From: CAIJZX01 sp043766165
Lineage (GTDB): Bacteria; Patescibacteriota; Patescibacteriia; SBBC01; CAIJZX01
Assembly (NCBI GenBank): GCA_043766165.1
Contig: JAYUIJ010000070.1
Location: forward strand, 1-21,232
Direction: 5' to 3'
DNA: 21,232 nucleotides
Below, piece by piece: positions 13,873 to 21,204 of the stretch. The position numbers and the translations under genes are program-made. Each line of letters starts with the position of its first letter. Positions within the stretch are counted from its first letter, which is position 1. The notes below the pieces were generated by a model. That model saw only the letters and a program-made list of their open reading frames with translations. It did not search any database and was not told the origin of the DNA.

Positions 13873-13957
13873 CGGAGAGGGGGAGATTCGAACTCCCGAT
13901 ACCTTTCGATATACTCGCTTTCCAAGCGAGCGCACTAGGCCACTATGCGACCTCTCC
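13873..13957 (-). tRNA. tRNA-Ser, anticodon GGA
   Basis: The minus strand folds as a class II tRNA: acceptor GGAGAGG (13951-13957) with CCTCTCC (13874-13880), discriminator G at 13873, D-arm GCA...TGC with AGTGGCCTAG, anticodon stem CTCGC/GCGAG around TTGGAAA (anticodon GGA, reads UCC and UCU), long variable arm ATATC-GAAA-GGTAT, and T-arm GGGAG-TTCGAAT-CTCCC. 85 bases; CCA is not encoded and must be added after transcription. A possible -10 TATTAT lies about ten bases upstream on the minus strand. Confidence 0.96.
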
Positions 13958-13962
13958 GCTCT

Positions 13963-14064
13963 GGATATAATAATGTGCTTTCTGCCGCTGCAGCGACATC
14001 CCGCGCGGCGGGACAAGCGTATGCACTAGGCCACTATGCGACCCTTCCGCTCCGTGTGTTTACT
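13963..14064 (-). pseudogene. Broken tRNA-Ser copy (5' part) with a palindromic insert inside the anticodon
   Basis: GCTTTC (13977-13982) and CAAGCG (14014-14019) match the adjoining bases 13917-13928 of the intact tRNA. They are split by a 31-base insert (13983-14013) with TCCCGC/GCGGGA. The break falls between anticodon positions 34 and 35. CACTAGGCCACTATGCGACC follows as in the intact D-arm and acceptor, then CTTCCGCT, so the acceptor has diverged. The T-arm half is absent. Confidence 0.75.
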
Positions 14065-14150
14065 ATGAACTGTGGAATTTTCTTATACGTTCTACTCATT
14101 TTCAACGACTGGCGGCATCTCGCCAACATTGTTAATGGGTTTTGAGCTCG

Positions 14151-14250
14151 ACAAGTGTATGTACTAGGCCACGGAGTTTATCCCGAACCTGATCCTGAGC
14201 TTGTCGAAGGAGAGGGCTTCGGGACGACCCTTCCGCTCCGCGCGTTTACT
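14151..14250 (-). pseudogene. Third tRNA-Ser fragment with a hairpin insert at the D-arm
   Basis: ACAAGTGTATGTACTAGGCC and, after the insert, ACCCTTCCGCTCCG plus CGTTTACT match the second fragment (14014-14064). Between them, 14181-14224 begins TCCCGAA and ends TTCGGGA, replacing the D-stem bases TATGCG. The insert contains CTGAGCTTGTCGAAGG. Confidence 0.7.
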
Positions 14251-14346
14251 GTAACTTATAAGAAGCTAGCCTACGGTAGCAGAAAGTGGTGGAATTGAAA
14301 AGATCGAGAGTACTATTTATCCGCCTTGCCAATCTCACCAACCATA

Positions 14347-14355
14347 TGGTACAAC
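14347..14355 (+). promoter_or_regulatory. Possible extended -10 promoter of the DUF4173-like gene
   Basis: TGG followed by TACAAC (14350-14355), 15 bases before the ATG at 14371. It implies a leader of about nine bases and no Shine-Dalgarno. Confidence 0.4.
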
Positions 14356-14370
14356 AAGTACTCACTACCT

Positions 14371-15921
14371 ATGGATACATCGCCCTCAAAGGCTGAAACA
14401 ACGCCGACAACGACCACGCCTCGACAGATGCTGGCCTTGCTTGGTATATCATTGGTGTTAGGGTTGGTTTTCGACCAGTTGTTTTACCTGCGGATCCCGG
14501 GAATTTCTTGGTTTATTTTTGTAACTTTGGTCATTGCTGGGCTAGTCGTCTTGGCTCGTTTGTGGCGACGACCACTTGGTGTGCAGAGCCTATGGTTGAT
14601 TGCGCCATTGTTGATCATTGCAGCCATGGTCGGTGTTCGGGCGAGTGCTGAACTGGCATTCTTGAATATTGTCGTCTCGCTCTTTCTTTTGTTACTGATC
14701 GCCGTTCAGGTTACTGGCAAACGCGTTGAACAATTTTTATTAGTTGATTACGTAAAAACTGTATTTACGCCGTTATCATTTGTACCCAAATTTTTTGCCG
14801 TCTTACTCGAAGCGTTTTCCATGCGCTTAGTTGTTAAACATCCTCGAACGGGAGCGATTGTGAAGGGGATTATCATGGCTCTGCCGGCGCTGATTATTTT
14901 CGGGGCGTTGTTCGCTTCCGCGGATTTAGTCTTTAAGAAATATTTAAGTGATGCGTTCAGTATCCATGTTTCGCCTGAGGTATTATTCCAAACAGGCCTA
15001 GTATTATTTATCGGCGCGGTCATGCTCGGGGCGTATGGATTTATTCTGAAAAATCGTCCAGCCGCCACGCATAGCCAACCGCCAACCAAAAAGATTGGCG
15101 TGACGGAGATTCAAGTCATGCTTGGCTTAATCAACGCGTTATTCATTGTCTTCGTCTTGGTTCAGTTGCGCTATTTATTCGGCGGTGAAGATATTATTCG
15201 AGCCCAAGGCTTTACCTACGCCGACTACGCCCGTCGTGGATTTTTTGAATTAATCGCGGTGGCGGTCGTGGCGTTCTTGATTGTCTGGGCGGCTGAGCAA
15301 TCAATTGCCCGAAATGAAGGTCGTTTGCCAAAGTCGTTTAGCTGGTTAAGTCTTCTGCTTAATGCTCAAGTGCTCGTGGTGATGGTGTCTGCATTTCAAC
15401 GGATGAATTTGTATGAACAAGCATACGGCTTCACCGTGCTGCGTTGGTTTGCCCATGCTCTGATCATCGGACTTTCTGTACTGGTACTGATCTTCATGTA
15501 TAAAATATTCCGGCACCGGAGTGAGGCAACGTTCCTGCGTCTAGCGTTAGCCTGGGGAATTATTTTCTTAGTCGGTATAAACATCGCTAATCCTGACCGG
15601 TTCGTCGCTCACCAAAATTGGGATCGGTTTGAAAAAACTGGTAAATTTGATCCAATGTATGTTCGGCAGTTATCAGTCGACGCTACACCGGTCATTATTA
15701 AAGCGCTGGATGCAAAGAATGTTGTTGTTCGTAGCAGTGTAGGCCAGTATCTTTATGAACAATCAGCCATGCTGAAACAAGATGCATATCGACATTGGCC
15801 ATCGTATCATTTTAGCCGTCAAGCAGCAGCGAAAGTATTAGATCAGCATAGTGCGGTGTTGAATATATACAAAAATATTCAACCGCCGTCAGTTGATGAG
15901 CTGCGGGAGTTGATGCCGTAA
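14371..15921 (+). CDS. Polytopic membrane protein, DUF4173-like
   Basis: 516 residues. After a Thr/Pro-rich N-terminus come about eleven hydrophobic segments spread to residue ~415, then a soluble C-terminal tail of about 100 residues. The segment FTYADYARRGFFELIAVAVV is the conserved mark of the DUF4173 family, and IANPDRFVAHQNWDRF near the end of the membrane part also fits. Function of the family is unknown. The frame opens at 14326, but the ATG at 14371 is preferred because a likely -10 (14350-14355) lies between them. The next gene starts 29 bases after its stop with its own -10 box. Confidence 0.82.
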   Translation: MDTSPSKAETTPTTTTPRQMLALLGISLVLGLVFDQLFYLRIPGISWFIFVTLVIAGLVVLARLWRRPLGVQSLWLIAPLLIIAAMVGVRASAELAFLNIVVSLFLLLLIAVQVTGKRVEQFLLVDYVKTVFTPLSFVPKFFAVLLEAFSMRLVVKHPRTGAIVKGIIMALPALIIFGALFASADLVFKKYLSDAFSIHVSPEVLFQTGLVLFIGAVMLGAYGFILKNRPAATHSQPPTKKIGVTEIQVMLGLINALFIVFVLVQLRYLFGGEDIIRAQGFTYADYARRGFFELIAVAVVAFLIVWAAEQSIARNEGRLPKSFSWLSLLLNAQVLVVMVSAFQRMNLYEQAYGFTVLRWFAHALIIGLSVLVLIFMYKIFRHRSEATFLRLALAWGIIFLVGINIANPDRFVAHQNWDRFEKTGKFDPMYVRQLSVDATPVIIKALDAKNVVVRSSVGQYLYEQSAMLKQDAYRHWPSYHFSRQAAAKVLDQHSAVLNIYKNIQPPSVDELRELMP

Positions 15922-15928
15922 AATATTT

Positions 15929-15934
15929 TATACT
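15929..15934 (+). promoter_or_regulatory. Probable -10 box of the unknown gene at 15951
   Basis: TATACT, 16 bases before the ATG, the same hexamer as at 8170 and 11715 but without TGn. Predicted leader about ten bases, no Shine-Dalgarno. Confidence 0.45.
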
Positions 15935-15950
15935 TACCACCCCAAACAGT

Positions 15951-16874
15951 ATGTCTGGTGAACAACCATTTCGACCTGAAGTAACCGACTCGCCTGAAGA
16001 GGAGTTTAAGAAAACTAAAGAAAAACTTGATAAACTTTGGGAGAGTTCACAACGGCACCAACAAAAACAAGCTCAGGCCTCTTCAGTGGCCAGAAGTCCA
16101 GAGACGCGTTTGCCAAAGACTGAGCAGGAGCGTGGCCGTGAAAGGGCGGTGAAATTAGTTTTAGAGAAAGCTGGTGTGCGTGTGCATACGTCGATTAGTC
16201 GTGAATTATCTCCGCGTGGCAATGATGGTTTTCAGGACTTAAATGCGGATCTGAAACGTACGAGTTCGTATACTTCTGTTGAAAATGCCTTACTCACGTC
16301 GGCGGACGTCATGGCTCGTGTAAGTCCAGAGGATATCATGCGTGATCATAGTATCCACGAATTTATCAGTATCCATCAAGAAATCACAGCAGAATATAAT
16401 GACGTGACTACACCAGGGAAAAACGGAATACTCGGTATTGGCCGGACGCCAGCGCGGGTTGATCGAGTGAAAACTGGGCGTGAACTGCCTGTCCAGCATG
16501 CCGATATAGTAATGAACGGAAATACCGAATTGGCTGTTAATATTTCCTACTACATTCCCCAGAGTAATTGGCGGGATTATTCTGGCCGGAGGGGGCAAAT
16601 GATGCGAGCCGAAATGGTATTGCCTCAATCAGCCGCGCAAGAAGTGGAAGACATCATTGACCGAGATCCAGCCGCCATCCGTAGTATCATCTCCGAAGTG
16701 ATGAAGCAAAAATTATTGATTGATCCGAAAGCCTGGGAAAGTCCGCAAGGTCAAGGCGATGCGCTGCGTCCGCCGTATGAAGAATGGGACAATGAATCAG
16801 GCGGTCATATCTATGTGCAGAAAGATGGTATAGCTCCAGGATTTCATCCCGAGGCGGTTCGTAAAGTCACATAG
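15951..16874 (+). CDS. Unknown soluble protein, 307 aa
   Basis: Not recognised. The first ~70 residues are charged and probably coiled-coil or disordered (EEEFKKTKEKLDKLWESSQR, then Gln-rich). A folded part follows from about 75 to 265, including EFISIHQEITAEYNDVT, a strand pair around ELAVNISYYIPQ and a helix DIIDRDPAAIRSIISEVMKQK. There is no signal peptide or membrane segment, so it is cytoplasmic. It follows the DUF4173-like gene by 29 bases and ends just before a strong terminator (16897-16931), so it may be the last gene of that unit. No function can be proposed. Confidence 0.75.
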   Translation: MSGEQPFRPEVTDSPEEEFKKTKEKLDKLWESSQRHQQKQAQASSVARSPETRLPKTEQERGRERAVKLVLEKAGVRVHTSISRELSPRGNDGFQDLNADLKRTSSYTSVENALLTSADVMARVSPEDIMRDHSIHEFISIHQEITAEYNDVTTPGKNGILGIGRTPARVDRVKTGRELPVQHADIVMNGNTELAVNISYYIPQSNWRDYSGRRGQMMRAEMVLPQSAAQEVEDIIDRDPAAIRSIISEVMKQKLLIDPKAWESPQGQGDALRPPYEEWDNESGGHIYVQKDGIAPGFHPEAVRKVT

Positions 16875-16896
16875 TGAGGCCCTTCGCGGGCTCAGG

Positions 16897-16931
16897 GCGA
16901 ACTTTATGCTGGTGCATAAGGTTCGCTTTTT
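16897..16931 (+). terminator. Strong rho-independent terminator
   Basis: GCGAACTTTATGC (16897-16909), loop TGGT, GCATAAGGTTCGC (16914-16926): 13 pairs including one G-U, followed by TTTTTG. A smaller GAG-CCC/GGG-CTC hairpin precedes it at 16876-16893. Confidence 0.92.
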
Positions 16932-16941
16932 GTTCGGTTTG

Positions 16942-16950
16942 TGATAGGGT
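16942..16950 (+). promoter_or_regulatory. Extended -10 promoter, near-leaderless
   Basis: TGA followed by TAGGGT (16945-16950), nine bases before the ATG at 16960; the mRNA would carry only two or three leader bases. Confidence 0.5.
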
Positions 16951-16959
16951 AGAACTGAT

Positions 16960-17373
16960 ATGAAGATTGTTATTTGCGGCAGTATGTCCGCCTCTCAGGA
17001 AATGCTTAATACTCAAGCGGCTTTGGTGAAGCTAGGTCACGCGGCTATTGTTCCAGAAAATACGGAAACATACGCGGCGATGGGGTTAGCCACTAAAGAA
17101 GTCACTGAGTCAGCCCGTAATAAAACAGAACATGATTTGATTAAAGGGTATTTTATTGAAATACAAAATAATGACGCGGTGCTTATCGTAAATGTTGAAA
17201 AAAATGGTATGTCAGGATATGTAGGGGCCAACGCTTTTTTGGAAATGGGCTTTGCGCATATCTTAGACAAGAAGATCTTCCTTCTTAACTCAGCTTCTGC
17301 TTCATGGCACGCTGACGAAATTGCAGCCATGAAGCCTATAGTTCTCAACGGTCATTTAGAAAAAATTGCCTAG
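16960..17373 (+). CDS. Nucleoside 2-deoxyribosyltransferase-like protein
   Basis: 137 residues with a Rossmann-like flavour. MKIVICGSMSASQEM at the start, a middle IQNNDAVLIVNV, then GYVGANAFLEMGFAHILDKKIFLL agree with the nucleoside 2-deoxyribosyltransferase/DUF4406 superfamily, where the Glu of FLEMGFA corresponds to the catalytic nucleophile. Members cleave or exchange the base of deoxynucleosides or related N-glycosides; the actual substrate is open. It has an extended -10 immediately upstream and no Shine-Dalgarno. The next gene begins nine bases after its stop and encodes a nucleoside-kinase-like protein, so a nucleoside salvage role for the pair is a reasonable inference. Confidence 0.82.
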   Translation: MKIVICGSMSASQEMLNTQAALVKLGHAAIVPENTETYAAMGLATKEVTESARNKTEHDLIKGYFIEIQNNDAVLIVNVEKNGMSGYVGANAFLEMGFAHILDKKIFLLNSASASWHADEIAAMKPIVLNGHLEKIA

Positions 17374-17382
17374 TAGTATTCA

Positions 17383-17985
17383 ATGCCAATCCAAGGAAAC
17401 TTTTTAGAACTTGTTTCTGTTCTACAGCAAAGGTCAGTGGATAAAACCCCTTTTGTCATTGCTATATCTGGATTCGGCGGATCTGGTAAAAGCACAATGT
17501 CGCTTAGATTGGCAAAAGCTTTAGACAATGCGATGATTATTCCAATCGATGAATTTATTACCAACCATTTATCTGATCGTTCAACCGACTGGGATGGTTT
17601 TGATTGGACTCGATTAACAACTCAGGTGTTGCGGTCGCTGCAGGAAGGCAAAGAAGTCATCCAGTACGGGGTGTACGATTGGATGGAGAATAAAATTACC
17701 CAAGAAAGAACGGTGCAGGTTGGACAGTTCGTTATTGTTGAAGGTGTTGGACTATTGCGTCAGTCATTACAAAACTACTTTGACTTTTCGATTTGGATTG
17801 ATGTGCCATTGCCAATTGCATACGAACGAGGAAAGCGACGCGACCGTGAAGAATACAAAGTTGATCATGATGCTTTGTGGGATATATTGTGGATGCCTAA
17901 TGATAAAGACTATTTTAATAAATATCGTCCCAAAGAATTAGCTGATTTTGTCTTGCAAACAGATACAATCGAAAAACTCCCATAG
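17383..17985 (+). CDS. Uridine kinase-like P-loop protein
   Basis: 200 residues. Walker A motif GFGGSGKST at 30-38, followed by an acidic strand end IIPIDEFITNH (candidate Walker B and acceptor site) as in uridine kinase/phosphoribulokinase-type enzymes. FVIVEGVGLLRQSLQNYFDFSIWIDVPLPIAYERGKRRDR contains the family's EG.. and D.P...R..R pattern. Such enzymes phosphorylate a nucleoside or small metabolite with ATP; the acceptor is not certain. It starts nine bases after the deoxyribosyltransferase-like gene, with no own promoter or Shine-Dalgarno, implying cotranscription. dnaG begins 30 bases after its stop with its own -10 box. Confidence 0.85.
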   Translation: MPIQGNFLELVSVLQQRSVDKTPFVIAISGFGGSGKSTMSLRLAKALDNAMIIPIDEFITNHLSDRSTDWDGFDWTRLTTQVLRSLQEGKEVIQYGVYDWMENKITQERTVQVGQFVIVEGVGLLRQSLQNYFDFSIWIDVPLPIAYERGKRRDREEYKVDHDALWDILWMPNDKDYFNKYRPKELADFVLQTDTIEKLP

Positions 17986-17997
17986 TAGGGATAAACA

Positions 17998-18006
17998 TGC
18001 TAGGCT
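17998..18006 (+). promoter_or_regulatory. Extended -10 promoter of dnaG, near-leaderless
   Basis: TGC followed by TAGGCT (18001-18006), nine bases before the dnaG ATG; no Shine-Dalgarno. Spacing is the same as at 16942-16960. Confidence 0.5.
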
Positions 18007-18015
18007 ACACCTCTT

Positions 18016-19854
18016 ATGCCCACCCCAGTTGAAGACATCAAAGCCCGCATCGATATCGTCGACTTCATCGGTGAGTCTTTGCCGTTAAAATCCACGGGCA
18101 ACAATTGGAAAGGGAAGTGTCCGTTCCACAATGAGAAGACGCCGTCGTTTATGGTCACGCGGGAACGTGGGTCGTGGCATTGTTTTGGCTGCGGTCGCGG
18201 CGGTGATATTTTTACGTTTGTACAAGAGCAGGAGGGATTGGATTTTCCGGAGGCGTTACAGCTGTTAGCGAAACGAGCTGGTGTACAACTTCGCGATTAT
18301 AATGCCGCCGAACAGACGCAGCGGACAAAAGTGCTTGATGTGCTCCGCTGGGTGTCGCGGTACTATCAGGAAGTGTTGAATAAATCTTCTGACGCGGAAC
18401 CGGCGCGGAAGTATGTTCAGCAACGTGGCATTTCCGAAACATCACTGGAAGATTTTGGTGTTGGGTATGCGCCGGCGGCTTGGGATGTGACGTTTCAGGC
18501 GTTAAAGAAAAAAGGATTTACTGACGACGATATTTTTCAAGCCGGGTTAACGATCCGCAAAGATAAAGGGGCCGGTTACTATGATCGTTTCCGCAATCGG
18601 ATTATGTTTCCGATTTATGATGTGCACGGAACGGCTGTCGGTTTTAGCGGACGCGTTGTTGACGCATTGATCGATCCGAAAGGTCCGGTGCCGGCGAAGT
18701 ATATTAATTCACCGCAGACAATTGTCTATGACAAAGGCCGCGTCCTGTACGGATTAGATAAAGCTAAACAAGAAATTAAGAAAGAGGGACGAGTAGTGAT
18801 CGTTGAAGGGCAGATGGATTGTTTGATGTCGCACCAAGCGAATGTAAAAAATGTTGTCGCATCATCCGGAACGGCGTTGACGGCTGACCACGTTGGTCTG
18901 CTGAAACGGTTTACCACGAATGTTGTGCTGGCTTTTGATCAAGATGCCGCCGGTGCCCAAGCGGCTCTCCGGGGAGTAGACCAGGCGCTCCAGGCGAAAA
19001 TGGATGTGCGGATTGTGCGATTGAGTCAAGGTAAAGATCCGGATGAAATGATTCGGCATGATTTACCAGCTTGGCACAAAGCGATTACGGAAGCACAGCC
19101 GCTGATGGAATATTATTTTCAAGAGGCGACGATGGGGAAAGATTTGAAGACGGTTGATGATAAGAAGTCGGTCGTGAAATTCTTGTTACCCATTATCGCT
19201 AAACTTGGTGATCCGGTTGAACAGGCGCATTACTTACAACAAGTCGCCGACCTGGTTCGGGTTGATAAAGAAATACTACGTCAGTCATTACCGATTCAAA
19301 AAAATCAACCGGTTTCTGGAATCAGACAGCCCCACGCAGTGGTAAATCAATCTGCACAATCCACAAAAAAAGAGGAACCAAAAGATGCGCATACCGACCG
19401 ATACCGGGCGATTTCGGAACGGTTTGTGGCCATGATTATCCATGACCCAAAATTGCTCGATCGGTATATGGCCACCTTCACACCGGAGGATTTGCGGGGA
19501 CCCGATCTGCAGACGCTATACAAAACATTAGTTATCTGGTATAGTGAAAACCACTTTTCAACCCGCCATGCCCTGGCGGACGCAGCCTCGTCACTCGACC
19601 CGGAGCAACAGGAGTTATTTACTCTCCTGACCCTTCTCGGAGACCATGAGTATCCCGAAGGACTTACCCCGAGCGTCGAACACGATATTTTTACGATGAT
19701 TGCCGCCTTGAAGCGACAGTCACTCTCACTCGAACTCCGTCGGCTCGAAGCCGATATCCGCCGGCAAGAACAAGCCGGTCCAAATGCCGCTCAGCTAACC
19801 GAGCTGTTGGCGCGTGTCCAGAAGGTGACCGACCAATTGCGGTCGCTGTCGTAA
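18016..19854 (+). CDS. dnaG: DNA primase DnaG
   Basis: 612 residues, a normal DnaG length. It makes the RNA primers for DNA replication at the fork. Domains in order: N-terminal CHC2 zinc finger (Cys35, His38, Cys56, Cys59; CPFHNEKTPSF and WHCFGCGRGGD), the RNA-polymerase core with FRNRIMFPIYD, TOPRIM with VIVEGQMD (Glu264) and AFDQDAAG (Asp308, Asp310) binding catalytic metals, then a low-complexity linker near residue 430-455 and a helical C-terminal helicase-binding domain. It precedes rpoD, the classic dnaG-rpoD order of the macromolecular-synthesis operon. No Shine-Dalgarno is present; the mRNA probably starts two or three bases before the ATG. Confidence 0.98.
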   Translation: MPTPVEDIKARIDIVDFIGESLPLKSTGNNWKGKCPFHNEKTPSFMVTRERGSWHCFGCGRGGDIFTFVQEQEGLDFPEALQLLAKRAGVQLRDYNAAEQTQRTKVLDVLRWVSRYYQEVLNKSSDAEPARKYVQQRGISETSLEDFGVGYAPAAWDVTFQALKKKGFTDDDIFQAGLTIRKDKGAGYYDRFRNRIMFPIYDVHGTAVGFSGRVVDALIDPKGPVPAKYINSPQTIVYDKGRVLYGLDKAKQEIKKEGRVVIVEGQMDCLMSHQANVKNVVASSGTALTADHVGLLKRFTTNVVLAFDQDAAGAQAALRGVDQALQAKMDVRIVRLSQGKDPDEMIRHDLPAWHKAITEAQPLMEYYFQEATMGKDLKTVDDKKSVVKFLLPIIAKLGDPVEQAHYLQQVADLVRVDKEILRQSLPIQKNQPVSGIRQPHAVVNQSAQSTKKEEPKDAHTDRYRAISERFVAMIIHDPKLLDRYMATFTPEDLRGPDLQTLYKTLVIWYSENHFSTRHALADAASSLDPEQQELFTLLTLLGDHEYPEGLTPSVEHDIFTMIAALKRQSLSLELRRLEADIRRQEQAGPNAAQLTELLARVQKVTDQLRSLS

Positions 19855-19888
19855 CCCCGAACTACGCCGCACGGCGTCGAGTACGGGG
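19855..19888 (+). other. GC-rich hairpin between dnaG and rpoD
   Basis: CCCCG (19855-19859), ACT, CGCC (19865-19868), loop GCAC, GGCG (19873-19876), AGT, CGGGG (19884-19888), starting right after the dnaG stop. No U-tract follows. It may protect the dnaG transcript end, act as a weak terminator, or be a processing site. Confidence 0.55.
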
Positions 19889-19923
19889 CAGCGGCCTACA
19901 GCCAATACCTATTGTGTTGTAGG

Positions 19924-19951
19924 TACAATTTCATCAACGTCTCGATAGTAT
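19924..19951 (+). promoter_or_regulatory. Possible -10 boxes of rpoD
   Basis: TACAAT at 19924-19929 and TAGTAT at 19946-19951. The second is nine bases before the ATG, the spacing seen at 16960 and 18016, and would give a near-leaderless mRNA. No -35 or Shine-Dalgarno is evident. Confidence 0.4.
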
Positions 19952-19960
19952 TTTTTAACC

Positions 19961-21181
19961 ATGCCTACCAAAAAAGTTTCTAAAGTTTCGAAGCGTCCAG
20001 CTGCTAAGAAGAAACATGTAGCCAAAACAAAAGTTGTTAAAGCTGTCCGCACCCTGCCTACCGGCAGGCAGGCAAGAGCACCGCGCCCAATCATCACTCC
20101 CGAATCTATTCAGGATCTTGTTCGTAAAGGCCGTCAACGCGGTTTCTTAACCGAAACCGAATTACTGTATGCCTTTCCGGACCTGGAAAACTACGTTGAC
20201 CAGTATGAGAACGCGCTTGATGAGTTCGAAAAGAATGGTGTTCAAGTTGTTGAACATACCGGTTCAATTCTCGATGCCAAAAAACCACAATTCCTCGAAC
20301 CGGCTCATTCCAAAAAACATTTACCATCTGATGAACGCCATTTTGATTTAGGTGATATTTCTGGCGACTCGATTCAGATGTATCTCCGAGAAATTGGTAA
20401 GGTGCCGCTGCTCACCGGCGAAGAAGAAGTATCGTTAGCCAAGCGGAAAGAAGCTGGTGACGTTGAAGCGTCGAAGCGATTAGTTGAAGCTAACCTGCGT
20501 TTAGTCGTGTCCATTGCAAAAAAGTTTACTGGACGATCATTGTCACTCCTCGATTTAATCCAAGAGGGGAACATTGGTTTATTCCGCGCGGTTGAAAAAT
20601 TCGACTATCGTAAGGGATACAAGTTTTCAACCTACGCCACATGGTGGATTCGTCAGGCTATCACTCGCGCGTTAGCTGACCAGTCCCGCACCATTCGTAT
20701 TCCGGTTCACATGGTCGAAACGATTAATAAATTCCAGCAGATCCAGCGTCAGTTGATCCAAGACCTTGGTCGCGAACCGTTACCGGAAGAAATTGCCGCG
20801 GAAATGGGCGAACCCGTTGATAAGATTCGCCATGTGATGAAAATTTCGCAGGATACGGTGTCGCTTGAAACATCTGTCGGGGAAGATGATGAAGATTCAA
20901 CGCTTGGTGACTTCATTGAAGACGTCAAAACAGTATCGCCGGATAAAGTGGCGGCTTTGCAACTGCTCCGCGACGACGTTCGTACCATTATCGAATCGCT
21001 GTCGCCACGCGAACAAAAGATTCTAGAGATGCGATTTGGTTTGAATGATGGTGTCGCGCATACGCTTGAAGAAGTTGGCCAGGAATTCGGTGTCACCCGC
21101 GAACGTATCCGTCAGATTGAATCGAAGGCACTGGAGAAGATTCAGCAGCATCAACATATGAGGAAATTGAGGGATTATTAG
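19961..21181 (+). CDS. rpoD: Primary sigma factor RpoD (sigma70/SigA)
   Basis: 406 residues. It directs RNA polymerase to housekeeping promoters. Order: a Lys/Ala-rich N-terminal extension (1-30), a repeat-encoded LPTGRQA (32-38), a region-1.1-like part (ESIQDLVRKGRQRGFLTETE), region 1.2 (DSIQMYLREIGKVPLLTGEEE), region 2 (VSIAKKFTGRSLSLLDLIQE, FDYRKGYKFSTYATWWIRQA), region 3.0 (IPVHMVETINK, His250 and Glu253 match the E. coli residues that read the extended -10), and region 4.2 (TLEEVGQEFGVTRERIRQIE). It lacks the large non-conserved insert of E. coli sigma70, as in most SigA proteins. The ATG has no Shine-Dalgarno. A strong hairpin follows the stop. Confidence 0.98.
   Translation: MPTKKVSKVSKRPAAKKKHVAKTKVVKAVRTLPTGRQARAPRPIITPESIQDLVRKGRQRGFLTETELLYAFPDLENYVDQYENALDEFEKNGVQVVEHTGSILDAKKPQFLEPAHSKKHLPSDERHFDLGDISGDSIQMYLREIGKVPLLTGEEEVSLAKRKEAGDVEASKRLVEANLRLVVSIAKKFTGRSLSLLDLIQEGNIGLFRAVEKFDYRKGYKFSTYATWWIRQAITRALADQSRTIRIPVHMVETINKFQQIQRQLIQDLGREPLPEEIAAEMGEPVDKIRHVMKISQDTVSLETSVGEDDEDSTLGDFIEDVKTVSPDKVAALQLLRDDVRTIIESLSPREQKILEMRFGLNDGVAHTLEEVGQEFGVTRERIRQIESKALEKIQQHQHMRKLRDY
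20053..20077 (+). repeat. Palindromic repeat inside the rpoD coding sequence
   Basis: CCTGCC (20053-20058), TACC, GGCAGG (20063-20068), then CAGGCAAG. It is read in frame as LPTGRQA in the poorly conserved N-terminus, and the opposite strand would read as LPAGRQG. Its GC-rich palindromic form is unlike the surrounding lysine-rich coding sequence. Confidence 0.8.
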
Positions 21182-21204
21182 ATTATCACATAGCCCCACA
21201 TACA

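Noticed and set aside
13738..14016. 92-codon minus-strand frame across the tRNA-Ser island
   Set aside because: It covers the intact tRNA gene and its broken copies; open by chance in GC-rich repeats.
13741..14250. Possible CRISPR array or integrated element ends (att sites)
   Set aside because: Repeats differ in length and content, spacing is irregular, and no cas, integrase or transposase gene is present.
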